This document shows, one piece after another, positions 37,697 to 52,099 of a stretch of 64,000 nucleotides of DNA. This DNA comes from Monosporascus cannonballus. Lineage: Eukaryota; Ascomycota; Sordariomycetes; Xylariales. A model generated the notes under the pieces. It searched no databases and was not told the DNA's origin. It saw nothing but the letters and a program-made list of their open reading frames with translations. The translations under genes were made by a program, and so were the position numbers. The stretch lies in contig QJNS01000056.1 in the NCBI GenBank assembly GCA_004154925.1, forward strand, positions 248,001 through 312,000, given 5' to 3'. The stretch's first letter is position 1; every line of letters starts with the position of its first letter.

Positions 37697-39530
37697 ACCT
37701 CGGACCCCACCTAATGAATTACCCTAGCAATAAATAAGACTTTTCTCCACTATAACCACCACCCCTTATAATAACACTTTGCGATAACTCCATAACCCTT
37801 TAATTAATTAATTTCGGGTAAAGATGGTTAGTTTCGACTGTAAGCGCAGAATTCAGGATGCCAAGGACTTTATTGCGGAAGGTGGTTCCGAGGCCCTGGC
37901 GAGCGCGCGATTCGAGATACCCCAGTCGACCCTGTTATACTGCGTTTATGGCATTAAACCGCGTTCCGAAGCTTAAAGTAACGCGCGTAAATTGTGGGAT
38001 TAGGAAACGGATAAGTTTATTGATTAGATATTACATAAAAAAATATACGGCCGTATCCTTATAAAGATCTAGGTTCGTTAGATGGCAGAAGCCTTACTGG
38101 GCCCCAAAGGGATTGTCGAAAAGAATTGGGTTAATCGCTTTATCGTACGTTACGATAAAATAAATACGAAAAAAATACGAATTATGCCCCGGGACCGTTT
38201 AAAAGTACGTAATTACGACGATATCCGCAAGTTTTTCCCTTTTTTCGCTGCGGTCCGAGTTAAATATAAGATCAAGCTTACAAACAAATATAATATGGAT
38301 AAAATGGGCGTTTAAAAAGGGGAATAAATTAATGGAACGGTCGTAGGATTTTCGGAAATAATTTATACGAGGTTTGGAAAATTGGGAATAACGTTATAAA
38401 TATTGATTTTCGAATATATCGGCTTTATATACGAAAAAGGTACGGCCGCATATATTTTTAATGGTTTTACCGTTTAAAAATAATAATTACCCGAAAATAT
38501 CGAAAAAGCTAAATTTATGTTAATTCCGAAAAGGTGGATTAATAATATTATCGTATTAAAATAGTTAAAATTTAATTTTCTTCCGGAAATTCAGTTCTGT
38601 TTCCATAATAAATGGCGGTTATTTATCTTAAATAGCCATATTATATATATATCCTATATTTTTATATGGAAATATTTTAAAAACAAAATTGCCCTTATAT
38701 ATTTTTTATTTTATTCGAATAGTAACTTTTAGCTATTTAATGTTACTGTATTTTCCGTATTTAAAAAGGAATATCGTATCGTTTTGCAGGAGGCCGGCGG
38801 ATTATTCGCAATAGTTCCCGAATATAAACGCCGTATGCTAAAAACGTATCGCGAAACTGCCAAGATCGCCTTTACCGACAAAAATATTAAATTTGGATAA
38901 CGTTATACCGGTCTTCTTTTTTTTAAATCCAAAATAATATTAAAAAACCCTGAAATAATATTCTAGCCGGTGCCTGAACCGGAAATACCCCCGGAACAAG
39001 TGATTAATAATTAGAACGAAATCGTATATATTTTTATAAGGCCTTAGAATTACAGAAAAATATGCGAATGGCCTTACGTAATTAAACGGAGGCGTTTTGC
39101 GATATACGGAAGGTAATAACTAAAGCTGCTAAAGGGCTTAATAATTTTAATACCGAAAACGTTATTTTCTATTATAATAATTAACTTTTGCGAACGAAAT
39201 TCGAGAAATACGAAGGTCGTAAATGCCAAAATGTTATTAAGCAACCGAATAAGATTTTTGCCAATTTATTAGATATTAGGTTGGTTAAGGATAAAGTTAT
39301 TAAACGTTTAAAGCTTATAAAGGTTGGTAATTAAGTTCTAATTAATAGTTATATTGAAAGGTAGCCTGCTAAGAAAAAGCAACGTAAATCTAAATAGCTT
39401 GAATAGCTTTATTTTATCAAGAAATACGTTATTGCGTTGTTAAAAGGCTTTGGAATATGCAGATTATTATTAATTTGTATATGTTTTGGCTATTTATTGC
39501 TGGGGTAATTCATTAGGTGGGGTCCGAGGT
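37697..39530 (+). mobile_element. Fot1/pogo-type DNA transposon 2 (1834 bp), nested in B2
   Basis: Inverted repeats of about 40 bp (ACCTCGGACCCCACCTAATG at the start, its complement at the end) flanked by TA (37695-37696 and 39531-39532). B1 has the unoccupied site at 6813-6814. The plus strand encodes a DDE_1 transposase in pieces: helix-turn-helix part RRIQDAKDFIAEGGSEALAS near 37840-37900, CENP-B-type part KNWVNRFIVRYDK near 38120, first-Asp motif NMDKMG near 38297, second as RLFILNSH near 38612-38640 (ILDxH in active relatives) and third as LFNVTVF near 38730-38750 (PLDVTVF in relatives). Two of the three catalytic Asp codons have thus become Asn. It is inactive. Confidence 0.92.
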
Positions 39531-40425
39531 TAATTTGTTCGCTTTATATTAAACGTTATATTTAACAAATAAAGCTATAGTTTTCGAAAAATTAAATATT
39601 TTTAACATTATTAATATGGATTTCGAGAAATTTTTAATTATTTAAGCTTTTATTTAATAACCGATTTAATTATTATTGAAATTATATTATTAATTAAGGT
39701 AACAAATAAATAACGAATTTTTATATTTATACTTTTATATTGTGCTTTTATTTTAATAGTTATATATCCGAAAAAATTTAATTTAAAAATATTTGATTAT
39801 ATAATTACTAAATAATATAACCATATTAGTTTGGATTTTAAATAAGTATTAAATAATTAATTTAAAATAATTATATTAAATTTTATATTTCAATAATAAT
39901 ATAATTTAATTATCATTAAAGAAAAATATTTATTATGGAAATTAAAAAATTCCCGGCTTAAATATATTAATATACATAATTTGCATTTTATTTTCTTTAT
40001 TTATATATATTTATTTGTATATATAAAAATTATGAATAATATTTTAAAAAGAAAATACAAGTTGTAACGGTGTTCGTTAAATCGGCGGCTTAATTAAATA
40101 TAGTTATAAGGCGGAAATCCGGCGTTTGAATATTAATCGTTCCGAAATTAATATCATTATTTTCTTTATATTTAAAGGTTAATGTTCGAATTTAAGATAT
40201 TGAGATTTTTTAGTAATTAATATATCCGGATTATTAAATAATATTTTATTATTTTAATTTAATAATTTGCAGTATATTATTAAATTTATTATTGAAATTA
40301 ATAATATGGCGAAGAATATAAATATTTATAATTTCTTAATTAAAGCTAGAATAAATTAAGGATATTAATCGGAAATTCTTAAAAGATTTATTAAGTTTTA
40401 AAATTCCGAAATGCCTTACGAAAAT

Positions 40426-43400
40426 TAAATTCGTATATTTAATAACTGAAAACAATCACATAGTTTTATCCGTATTATTATATTTATTATTATTTCTTAA
40501 TTAAGCACTGATATTCTAGATATTAATTAAATAATATAATAAAACATATTATAAAAACTTGCCATTAAAAATTTTAATAATAATTTAATTAAATAATTTT
40601 TAATTATTAACAATTAAATATAATCAATTATAAATAAATTATATTATTTGTGCTTTATTAAAGGTTCGATAAATATAAAACCGAATTATTTGTTTTTAAA
40701 GAAAATAAAAGAATAAAAAGGATTTTGGTTAGGCAAATTAAAAACCGTATTAATTATAAAAATATAAAGATTATAATAAAAAGAGATATAAAGGATTTAA
40801 ATAATTAAAAAATAACAGGTAATTTATTACAAATATTTCTGATTAAAACAAAATAATTATCGAATTTTAATTTTAATTATCGGCTAATTAAAATATTACT
40901 TTTAAATTTTTGAAATAAAATAATTTTAATTTGTAACATTAGATGAAAATAAGATTTTAATAATACGCGTTATTTAACGGCAAATATATACGTTAAATAA
41001 TTTTGGCATATTTAAAAAAACGGAATTATTATATTAAAAAAGAATCGTAGTAACTTAACTTTAATTAAACGTTATTAAAGTATATATATATCTAATTTCT
41101 TTTATATATTCGAAATATTAAATGCGAAAATATTTGTATAAAAATAATTAAAAGCTGGTTTAATAAAAGCAGTTACTGAGAAAATAATAAAGTTTTAATA
41201 TAAATAATAAACGAATAAAATCATTTTTATATTGTTATTTCCGTTTGGCAATAAAAGAGCAAAATAAATATTTATTTTTATTAAATTTAAACCGTTTGTA
41301 TTTAATAAAAATCTATATAAATTAAACGAAATTCAAGATTTATATTTAATTTAAAATATAAATAAATTAATTAAAGCGGTACCCGGTTTCGGCAAATAGC
41401 AATATTAGGATATTTTAAAAAATAGTTTATTTTCTGTATTTTATATAATATATAAAAAAGTTATATTTTCGATTTTACAAAAAATATAAATAATATTCTA
41501 TAAGTAACAAAATGTATTTAATTCAAGATAACGGTATTATATTTTTATGCCGCAAATTAATTTATATATGTTACGGATTATTATTATATTATAAATTTAA
41601 CAAATATTAGAAAACATTATAAAATTATTTTAATTATACGTTATTTTAATTAAAATTTACCGTGTACGGTTATTTGATTTAGACTAATACTTAACGGTTT
41701 CATAATAACCCTAATATTTTAAATATTAAATTAATATATAATTTACATATTTTTATAATTTAAAATTGCAATTTTAATTATAATAACGCTTTTATTTATA
41801 TACGTAATTAATAACGTATTAAATACTTTTAATTTTTTTTATTTATATGATTAACGTAAAATTTATTATTTTCAAATATTTTTATTTCCTAAGACCTGTT
41901 TTTATTATCGTATTTATATTTATATAATTGCTTTATTTTTATATTATTACCGGAATTCTCGGCGCCGCTAAAACGTAATAATCAGTAATTTAATATTAGA
42001 AAAAATATATCGGTAAAGAAATTCGAAATAATAATACTTATCGAAAATAAAAGGTTACGCATCAAAAGTAAACGGAATCTATTAAATAATATTATTAATA
42101 ATAAATGGAAAATTAATCGTAATATTAAATTAAAAAATAAAAGACGAGTTTTATTGGTTTCAATTAAAGCCGATAACAAAACATATATGCGATTTGAATA
42201 GGGTATAATAATTGTAAAATGTAATAATTGTAAATATTTATATAATAATAAACAAAATTATTAATATAATATTTATTTATTAAATATATTATTTTTATTA
42301 AATTTTATCCGTTAAATATTTTTCGAAATATTAATTTATTTCAAGCCGAAGTAATTATATACCATAATAAATATATTATAAATCTTTTTATTTTAAAATT
42401 TTACCGGAATTTTATATTACGTAATTCGAAATATAATTTATCGTAATTATTAATAAATTATCTTTTGAATGTATAGCTCTTAGTTTTTAACGGCGAATTA
42501 AAATCTTTTACATTTCATTTTCCGGTTTTTTTCCTTTAACTTATTATATTAATTCTTATAATATTTGTATTTTTTAACCCTTGAAATATTTTAGTTTAGG
42601 TCGAATAATTAAATTAAAAAATTAATTATATAAATAAATAAATAATATAAACACCTTTTCGTTATTAATATAATTATTTCGGTATGCGGTTTTTTAACTA
42701 TTCATTCGAAATATTTAAAATTTCGGATTTATAATAAATTCTTATTAATTACGTGTTATAACTTTATTTTCCTGGAGTTCAAATTAATATTTATCGGCAT
42801 ATGATCTTAATTAATATTTTTCGAAACCGCCTATATATTTTATTATTATTTTATTAAAAATTTTAATAATGTTGTTTAAATTGGGATTTTTTAATTCCCT
42901 GAATAAAAGTTAACGGCCGGATTTAGCTTTTTTCCCCTTATCGTATTTTTCTTTTATCGGCGTAATTGGGTCCCCGGTTATTTCTAAGGATTTCTTTATT
43001 TTTTCCCCGCCTGGCTTTAAGAAATTCTTTATATTAAAATCCTATATTAATATAATAATAATTAGTTATTCCGGTTAACAGTCGAAATTCTTAATATTAA
43101 TACTAAATATATTATAATCTCTAGAAATCTAATTTTTATATAAAGTTATTTATTTAATAATTCATTATATATAATTATAAATTTCTTTTATTGAATATTA
43201 TGAAAATAACGTCCATATAATATATACTATAAGATATATTATAGTTTTATATTTTTCTTAATTAGAACCATAAACTTATTATATCCTTAATATTATGTAA
43301 ATTATTTAAATTATTATAAATCATAAATTGTCGAAAACGGTTAACGGCTTGAATTATACGGTTTTTTAAAAAAGAATATACGCCAATTAAATTTATAATA

Positions 43401-46400
43401 TAAAAAACGTTTCTTTTGCGGTTTTAAAAATTTATTATTTAATAATCCGTATTATGCGTATTAATAATTTTATTATTATATTTTAATATAAAGAAGAAAA
43501 TAAATAATATTATCTATTATTTATTAACTTTTCGGGGTTTAATAAACATAAAATTTAAATATCTTTAAAATATAGAAATACATTTTTTATTAACCTTTTA
43601 TAAATTATATATATATAATTCAAATCTCGGAATATTTATTTAAATATTATTTTCAAATTACCGTAAATAAAGTACATATTAATATATATATAATAATAAC
43701 TCATTTACGTTTTTTAGCATATAATGATAAAATTTACCTAATAAAAACTTTATAATATTAAAACTTTATCCAATAATTATTTGGCTTAAGAAAAATATAT
43801 TTTATAATTTGTGGTAAAGTTTAGAAAGAATAATATATATAATAAGAAATAAAATACGGAAAATAATGCCGTAATTAATATAATATACATCGAAAATTAA
43901 TTTAACGCTATGAATAATGTTATATATATTTTGTTTTTTTGTTAAGTCGTTATATATTTTTAAATACAATTTCCGTGCTTTATGTTATTAAATACTAATA
44001 ATATTATTATAATAATTACATAATTTAAAGTAAAGATAAAGAATTAATTGTAACAAAAATATTTAATAATATAATATATTTATTAATAAAAGTTTAACAT
44101 AATTAAAAAAAATTATATTTATATATTAAATAATAATTAAATATATTTTTAATAGTAATAGAAAATATATAATGATTTATAATATATAAATAAACCTTAC
44201 GGATAATTCATATACTATAAAAATGATTTAAAATAATATATTTCACTAGGATTAAAATATATATATATTTGAGAATTATATAATTATAAATATGTATATT
44301 ACTAAAATTATGTAAATCGTTAAATATAAATAAAAAAATAATTTTATTTCGTTTTATAACGAAATAATAATATTTAACGAAAAGACCTAATAACTATTTA
44401 TGAATTATATAAATTTTATATTTTATTATAAATTTCTTAATATAATTTATAACATTATTTCGATTAAATATATATTAAATATAATTAATATACTTTGTTT
44501 AATTATACGTTTTTCTATTTTTAAATAGTTATTATATTTTATGATATAAAATGGTATTATTTATAATATAATAATTATTACTTAAATTCTTTAATTAAGT
44601 ACCCGAAATTCATAATATAATATATATTTTTATATATTCTATAATATTGCAAAAAGTAAACCAATTGGTTACCGATGTAATAAAAATAATTTTTTTATAA
44701 TTCCCGATAATATATTCCGAATAAACCTAAAAAACCTTATTCGCACGGTTAAAAGAATTAAATTTATTAATGACATCCTTGAAAAACAATTTATTCCTAA
44801 AGAATAACCTATTTTCGAAAAATGCTTTGCTTCCAAAAAAAACGTTTAAAGAACGGATAACAAAATTTCCGTTTAAAAAAATAGCCGGAATAAATATTAA
44901 AATAAAAATAATTTGTCCCCGAAGAATAGCTTTAAGGATAAATAATAAGATCCTTAACTAAAGAATAGCCGGAACTGATACCAGAATAATTTATAATAAG
45001 TCGAAACCGACAGTATAATCCCGACTAAAACATTTTTGTATTAACTAAATAATATATAACTATCGTAAAATATAAGATATTTTTATGAAAAATACATATT
45101 ATACGTATTTAATTTCGAATATTAGGTATATGTTATAAAATTATATTAATATGGCAAAAATTTAAAAGGAAATAAATACCTTATAATTTGAGATTAATAC
45201 AAATATATATATTAAGAAAGTGTAATAATTAATAAAAATTTATAAGTTTAATGCTATTACGAAAGGTTTATATTGCGAATAAAGTCATTTATTGCAGAAA
45301 AATATAATTTTTATATAAATATTAAATATTAATAATATAATTCGAAATATTTTCCGTAATAATAACCGGCAAAATAAATTTTACATAATAACGGATTATA
45401 TTTATTATATAAATTATTAAATTATTAAGTTATTTATACAATTTTAATTAATTACGGCTTTTATAATTTAACGCAAAATTTATATAAACCGGGTATTATA
45501 TAAATAATACGAAAAGAATTATAACTTTATAAATCGGGCCGTTTAATTAGTAAATACATATTATATAGTTATTTTATAAATATTATAATTTACGGAACTA
45601 CGGGGGTAAAAAATAATTAAATTACGTTTAAAAACGTAATAAAAAGTATTTTTATATATTACCCAATATTTAATATTATTATAAAATCAGAATAAATATT
45701 TTCAAAATAGATTACACGTAAATATTGCGCTTAGAACGAATAGGATTTTCAAATTTAAAAATATAAAAGAAATTATGAATATATAAATTATAATAACACG
45801 CGAAAAAAAACTTTTCAGAAAATATTAAAAAATATTAATTAATAAATTAATTACAAACGCAATATACGGATTAATTAAAAATTATCTGTTATATTTAATT
45901 ATAAATAATATAATATTTTTATATCCTGTTCCCAAAAAAATATTTTAATAGGATATAATTAATTAAAATTACGTAAATTATACACTTAATTACGTATATT
46001 AATTTCGATAATAATTATATTACTTATAAATATTATAAAATATTATTGTTTTATTTGTAATTTTGATACCGAAAATACGTAAATTATATTAATAAAAAAT
46101 TAAATAATTACTATAATATATAAGAAGTCTTAAAATTAATTAAATAAAATTATGTAAATAACGAAATTAAATTATTTTTAAAATTATAATATAAATATTA
46201 TATTACTCATATAAAAGTATGTTATAAAATCACCAAAAAAATAAAAACCCATATTAATAGTTTATTTTTACCTAACAAATTCTTATTTCACTTATTTAAT
46301 AATAACGATAATAATAATACACCGCCTTAATTAAAATTATTAATTAAGTTATCGATAATTTGCATTATAAGATTATAACTTTTTTTCGTATACGGAATAT

Positions 46401-48692
46401 TACGGTCGTTTTAAGCTAAATTATCTTTAGCGAATTTTGTATTAAAATTTTTTAAACAATTACATTAAAACTATTTACAAATTAATTTTCGTCCTTGGCC
46501 GTATTTAACCAATTAAATTTATTTATATTATTAATAATAAGTACGGTATTATTAAAATCGATAAACTTAATTTTTATAAATTTACGGCCTATAATCAAAA
46601 TATTTTCGGATTTCCAGCTATTTTTTTAAACCGAAATAAATATTTTTAATAAATTAAAAATTCCGAAACAAAAAGTAAATACGTTCGAAATTTTCGTTAC
46701 GAAAGTCTCGAATAGCATAATGTTTATTTCGCAAAAAAATATAACGGATATAAAATTCACATTATAAGAATATATAATGCTTAATTAAAAACAAATTTTG
46801 GAAAAACATAATATTAATATTATATATATTATTTTTCGACAGGCAAAATTTGCAAGTAAATTATAATATTCGCCTTTTCGATTAAATATTTTCCATATTT
46901 TTTACCTAAATTTGAGCGGAACTAAATTTAATATTAAAATCAAATTAATAAAAACTTAATTTAATATTATAGGATATAATATTTAATCAAAATAAAACAT
47001 TATTTTGTTATAATTAAATTAAATAGCCTTAAAAAAATTAATTATATCGGTATTAACCGCTTGAGATAAATAACGTTATTATATTATATAATATATAAAA
47101 AGTATAAGTAAACATAATTTTTTTAAAAAACCTAATAATAATTTCGTAATTTCTTATCGATAGAAATAATATTAATTAATAATTCGTTATTATCTTTAAT
47201 AAAATTAAAAAAGTTATTACCTTATAAAATATCACTCGTATTAAAAATATTTCCGACCTTATAGTTATTTAATAAAAAAATCTTATTTAATATATTTTAA
47301 TTAAAACCGCGTTATTTCATAAGTAACATAAATAAATTATATTCAAAAATTAAAAGATATATTACTTATAAATTATCGGTTAAATTATTTATATTATTAA
47401 GTAACGTATTATAAATTAATAATATTACAAAAATCTTTATTAAAAAATTCTTATTTATTATTACGTTTTAATTAAAATATTACGATATTTCCTTTATCCA
47501 TCGAGCGTAATTAAGATATTTAAAAACCGTATTATACGTAACAAATTTAAATTTGGTAACGGTTAACCGAAAATATATATATTTTATAAACTCGATAAAC
47601 TTGGTTTTCGAAAAAATATTTTTAATCCAGATATTCCAGCAAACTTTATATATATTAAACACTTTTATTATAAATAATTCATATCGAATACGTAATTTCT
47701 ACAGAAATAATGGAAATATATAAATATTATATATATAATAAATAGAAAGTTTGAAAAAATAAAATTTCGACAATTTTTAATATAATTACGTTATTTTATT
47801 TAAAATTTAATAATCTGTTTTTAAAGTGATTCATATTTTATATATCCCGGTTATATTATCGGGCTAATAAATACGCATAATTATAAATAAAAAGGTTATT
47901 TATATATGGAACAAAACCAAAATAAAAAAAACAAATTTTCTATCATATAAATTATTTATTTCGATTTAACTGGCCTATATTTTCCCAATGTAAATAATTA
48001 GTTTTTAATTTTTATATATAAAATAAAAACGTTCTGAAAACTAATAACATTATTTTTCTTTAAATTTATATATTTTTTAAAAAAAACTTTCGATAAATCC
48101 TATAATTAGAGTTAATAATATTTTCTTTTTTTTTAAAATTATATTTAACGAAATTAAACTATGTTTATTGTACGCTATACGTTTTAACTTAAAAAAGCTC
48201 GAAAGTTTTAACTTATTACGTTTTTAAAACATGTTAATAAAAGCCGGAAATAAAATCCGAATAATATTAATTATAAATTAATAAAAGATGTTAAGTAATA
48301 TTAAATATTATTATAACGTTTTATAAAATTGTTTTATTTTATAATATTAATTTGGTCGGAATATGCAGTATTTTAATTTTCCTTTAAGGATACGGCTATA
48401 ATAACGGGTAAAAGGATTAATAATATTCCGTATAACGGCATTATATCAAAATGTTATATTACGAATACAATTTTAAACATTAAAATTATTATATTAAAAT
48501 ACGATATTGATTTATCGCCTCGAGTTTTAAAACGTATTTTATTTTAATTACAATTATATTATTATAAAGAAATTAATACGGTTACCTTAGTTTTTTTATT
48601 GATCGAGTCATATCTTTATTTAATATATAATAATTTTCGTAAATACTTAATATTTTTTATATATTAATATTATTCCGTAATAAATCCGATAA
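40426..48692. other. 8.3-kb internal segment of B2 absent from B1
   Basis: Extremely AT-rich, heavily mutated DNA present in B2 but not B1. Short open stretches occur at 41982-42179 (either strand) and 44770-44961 (plus, LKNNLFLKNNLFSKNALLPK at its start), none matching a known family. It may hold the decayed transposase and cargo of repeat B, or be one or more later insertions. I saw no LTRs and no further inverted repeats inside it. Confidence 0.5.
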
Positions 48693-49571
48693 TAATAAAA
48701 ACCTATTTAATAAATAAGGTAAATAATTATCGTTAATTTTAGAAGTTATTTTAATTATAATAATTAAAATTATAAAAAAAATATATAAAACTATCCGTAT
48801 TAGTATTACTATAAATTTATTTTGTTTTCCATTTTATATTATACGATTACCACTTTTGCCTTATATATATATAATTATTTAATTTAAAAGCTTAAATTAA
48901 TTACAAATAAAGATTTTTATAAAACATTAATTTTTGTTTAAAATAATATAAATTATTTTAATTGTAAATAATAATATTTCCCATAAATGGCGAAATTTAA
49001 GCCTTTTTGTGAAAGTTATAAATGTTTCATATAATATATTATTGTATTTATATATTACGGGGTCTTAATTAAAAAGAACTAAAAATTCTTATTAATTTTC
49101 GCATATTAATAAATTTATATTTTCTTTTTTTAATACGTTAATTAATCGGTTAATCCGAACGATTAAATTAATAATTCGGCCTAAATCGTTCTAAAAAACC
49201 TAATTACGAATAAAATTTTCAAACGTTATGTTAATTTTTTTGTATTAATGCTAAATATTCAAAATATACGTACGTATATTTTGTTCTAAAAGCGTAGCCC
49301 GGTAAAACTGAGAAAATTCGGATTTATCGTATTTTGAAAAGGAAGATAATAACGTATGGGGCTCGAGCTGTAATTATTATATACGTTAAGGTTTAAAAAT
49401 AACAAATAAGTTCTAATTAAAACCAGAATAATATTAATAATAAGCTATAACAGAAATAACGGTATATATATATATATATTTATTAAAAACGTTTTATTAT
49501 TAAGTTATTATGGATTTTTATTTTTTAAAAAAGCAAATGTTTTAAACGAAGCCGTTTTTACGTAATTACAA

Positions 49572-49689
49572 CTTAAGCTTCGCTGGCTCGTTACGGGGAT
49601 TTGAGATTTGATTATTTAATATTTAGCGTTATGGAGCGGTACTTAAGTAACTTTGAAGAAATTGGGAAAACGAGCTAAGGAGGCCTGAG
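49572..49689. repeat. 118-bp inverted-arm module at the right end of B2
   Basis: Same length and position as 8617-8734 in B1. The left arm has decayed to CTTAAGCTTCGCTGGCTCGTT and the right arm to AACGAGCTAAGGAGGCCTGAG; most changes from the B1 arms are C-to-T or G-to-A. Confidence 0.82.
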
Positions 49690-49702
49690 CTAACTGAGGT
49701 AA

Positions 49703-49710
49703 GACTCGAC
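49703..49710. repeat. Right target duplication of B2 (GACTCGAC)
   Basis: Follows the GAGGTAA end of B2 and is then continued by LTR sequence TAACTAAATACCTTTAAGCC. Confidence 0.9.
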
Positions 49711-49950
49711 TAACTAAATACCTTTAAGCCAGTTCAAGATACTTTAAACCAAAATAAGATATATATGCTTATTATTTCCATAATTTAAATAATTTCAGTT
49801 TGCAATATAATATGGTTACCCAAATTACCCTCAATATTACGAAACGTAATACGTTATTATATCCATTATTATAAAATTTTAAGATATTCCTACTACCATC
49901 AACCCCTACGATTAAGGTTTAATAATTAATTAAACCGTTAAACCGTTATA
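49711..49950 (+). repeat. 5' LTR of chromovirus E, second part
   Basis: Continues the LTR from TAACTAAATACC through the ATATATATGCTTATTATTTC block to AACCGTTATA (decayed GCCGTCACA). Gag sequence of E follows. Confidence 0.88.
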
Positions 49951-50006
49951 CGTTTCAAACTTTTGTTTAATAATACCGTCAAACTTTAAGCAATATTACC
50001 GATAAT

Positions 50007-51150
50007 ATATTTACTAACAAATAACTCGAAGAGCCCATTTACCAGGTCCTTGATTACCCCGACATTGGAATAAAATCTAAAGAGGAAAAAAAAACCTCGC
50101 TTTTTTTACGAAAAGTTTCTCCGACGTTTGGATGCCATAAACGAACGCATCTTTTAACTTAAAAGAGATAATAATAACCTTACGACGTTCTTTTAAGCCG
50201 CCTATAAAAAGTTTAAGGAAAAAAGGAAAATTTTCGAAACCGGAAAACCCTTTCGGATAAATTAGATTATTTAATTAAATATTATTAAAAAAAATAAAAA
50301 AGTCCTTAGGTTTTTTAAGCCAAAACCTTTTAACAGAATTTCGATTTAGTTATAATTATTTTTAACTTAATACCGAACATTTTTCGGATATTTTCCTATT
50401 CGACTTATTACGTTTATTATACGAATTAAATTCGTAATCGGACGATTTAACGGAAATACGGTTATTTAATTTAAATCCGTTATAAGAAAATATATTACCT
50501 TATTAATCGAAAACCGAAACCCAATAATAGTATAAATTTATAACAATTACAAATAATTCAAATAGGTATTATTGAAAAGTTTCGGAATAATAAATAAAAA
50601 AATAAAAGCCGAAATCCAAATCCAGTAATTACGATAAAAAGAATTAATATCTAATTACGACAATACGTTAATTTAGCCAGCAGTTAAATTAAATTAAAAA
50701 ACAAAATATTAATGGTTAAATTTTTTAAATACTTAAAGAAAAGAATATAAAAATAAATTTTGAAATTCGATCGGCCTAATTATCTATCAAATTATATCGT
50801 TATAATAATTAAGATTAACAATCGACAATAGATATAACCTATTAAAGGTACCATAGGAAAAAATAATAATAAACCTCGATATATGGTCAATATCAACGCT
50901 TTTCGACGTAGCAACATTTTTTATGGCATAGAACCAGGACCTATAGAACTAAGAACCATTTACAGAAAGGATTAAAGCCAAACTAAATGCTATAATTGCA
51001 ACAAAATGGGACATAAGGTAATATAGTATAAAGCACCTAAAAACCCCCGTCACGATAATTGGAAACTTATACCTAAAGAACAATCCAAAAAGAATCAAAA
51101 AAACAAAAGAAAATCCATTAACATAATTCAGCCTAAGTACTTACCAGGTC
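50007..51150 (+). pseudogene. gag pseudogene of chromovirus E
   Basis: The reading starts where A and C have ATG; here it is ATA. It continues with FTNK, a stop, then LEEPIYQVLDYPDIGI and KEEKKTS, the N-terminal gag signature shared with A and C. A CCHC zinc knuckle lies at 50988-51029 as CYNCNKMGHK followed by VI, a stop and Tyr: the last Cys has become Tyr. The knuckle binds genomic RNA in intact elements. Stops fill the capsid part. The plus orientation of E was first established from this knuckle. Confidence 0.78.
50988..51029 (+). other. Degraded CCHC zinc knuckle of E gag
   Basis: C-x2-C-x4-H-x4-Y; the final Cys codon TGT or TGC has become TAT, and a TAG stop precedes it. Confidence 0.8.
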
Positions 51151-52099
51151 CCTTATAGCAAGAAATATAACAAAGGCTATTACGATAATAAATTTGATAA
51201 GAAATACGAAAAACCAGAAAATTGGTTTAATAAATATTACGAACATAATAAGAAATATTATAAGGATAATTACGCAAATACTAGGACGGGACAAAAAAGG
51301 TGTATCTCGGAACCCCTGATCGATACGGCAAAATACATACCATACATTATCGACGACGAAAATATCCCGATTACGAAAAATAAAAACAATATATTTATGG
51401 ACGGATTACCGGCATATATTACCAAAGGTTCGATTTCCCAAACCGTACTAAAGATAATAAAAACGATAAATAATAATACCTATATTTTCGAACCATAGGC
51501 CCAAAAAATATTTAATAATTGGCCGATATATACAGCTGGCCCGAAAAAAAGCAATATTTGCAAAAAAACACTTTTTGTTATTACTAATAATATAATTACT
51601 AAACGAAAAAGGAATTAATCCAGCGTATGATAAAAAACATTATCAAAAAGCTATTACGGATTTTTATTTTTAATTAGCATTTACTATAAATCTTTACCAA
51701 AAAAAAGTTATTAAAAAATACCTTAATTTATAAAGAGTTTTCTGAATAACAGTTAAAATAATGCACAATAAAATACGGTCATCAATATAAGAAAATAATT
51801 TATTCGAAAAGGAAAAAAATTATAACAAAACCAAAAATAATTAATAAAGGTTAAGGAATAGTTCGCCGGCAATAATAACAAATATAACAGCTTAATACGC
51901 TAAAAGAAAAAATATAAACAAAGTTTGATGAATTTGAAAAAGAATTAAAAGAAAAAGGTTACCTTTAAAAAAGTCGTAAGATAACGAAGCCTAGAAAAAT
52001 TAAAAGAAATTCCTACGAAAGGCTTTAAACGTAATAATAAAAATTATTAATAATTTTACTATTTTAACTATACGAATTAAAACGTATTAATATACCGTA

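Larger units (their letters stand above)
36986..49702. mobile_element. Repeat B copy 2 (B2), 12.7 kb, inserted in the E LTR
   Basis: The insertion is defined by the split LTR and by an 8-bp target duplication GACTCGAC (36978-36985 and 49703-49710; 9 bp if the next T is counted). The ends are imperfect inverted repeats: TTGCCTCATCGCGATCAGG against TTACCTCAGTTAGCTCAGG from the right end, 13 of 19 identical. Without the nested Fot1-type element it is about 10.9 kb. The duplication length suggests a hAT-like, MULE-like or other 8-9-bp-TSD DNA transposon. I found no transposase motif in the heavily mutated interior, so the superfamily stays open. B1 (6763-8747) is a second copy lacking about 8.3 kb of the interior. 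Confidence 0.82.

Noticed and set aside
36986..49702. Repeat B as a Starship giant element
   Set aside because: No tyrosine recombinase (DUF3435-type) was seen at either end, and inverted ends with an 8-bp duplication fit a DDE-type transposon better.
36986..49702. Repeat B as a Helitron because of its end hairpins
   Set aside because: Helitrons do not duplicate the target and start TC / end CTRR; B has an 8-bp duplication and inverted ends.
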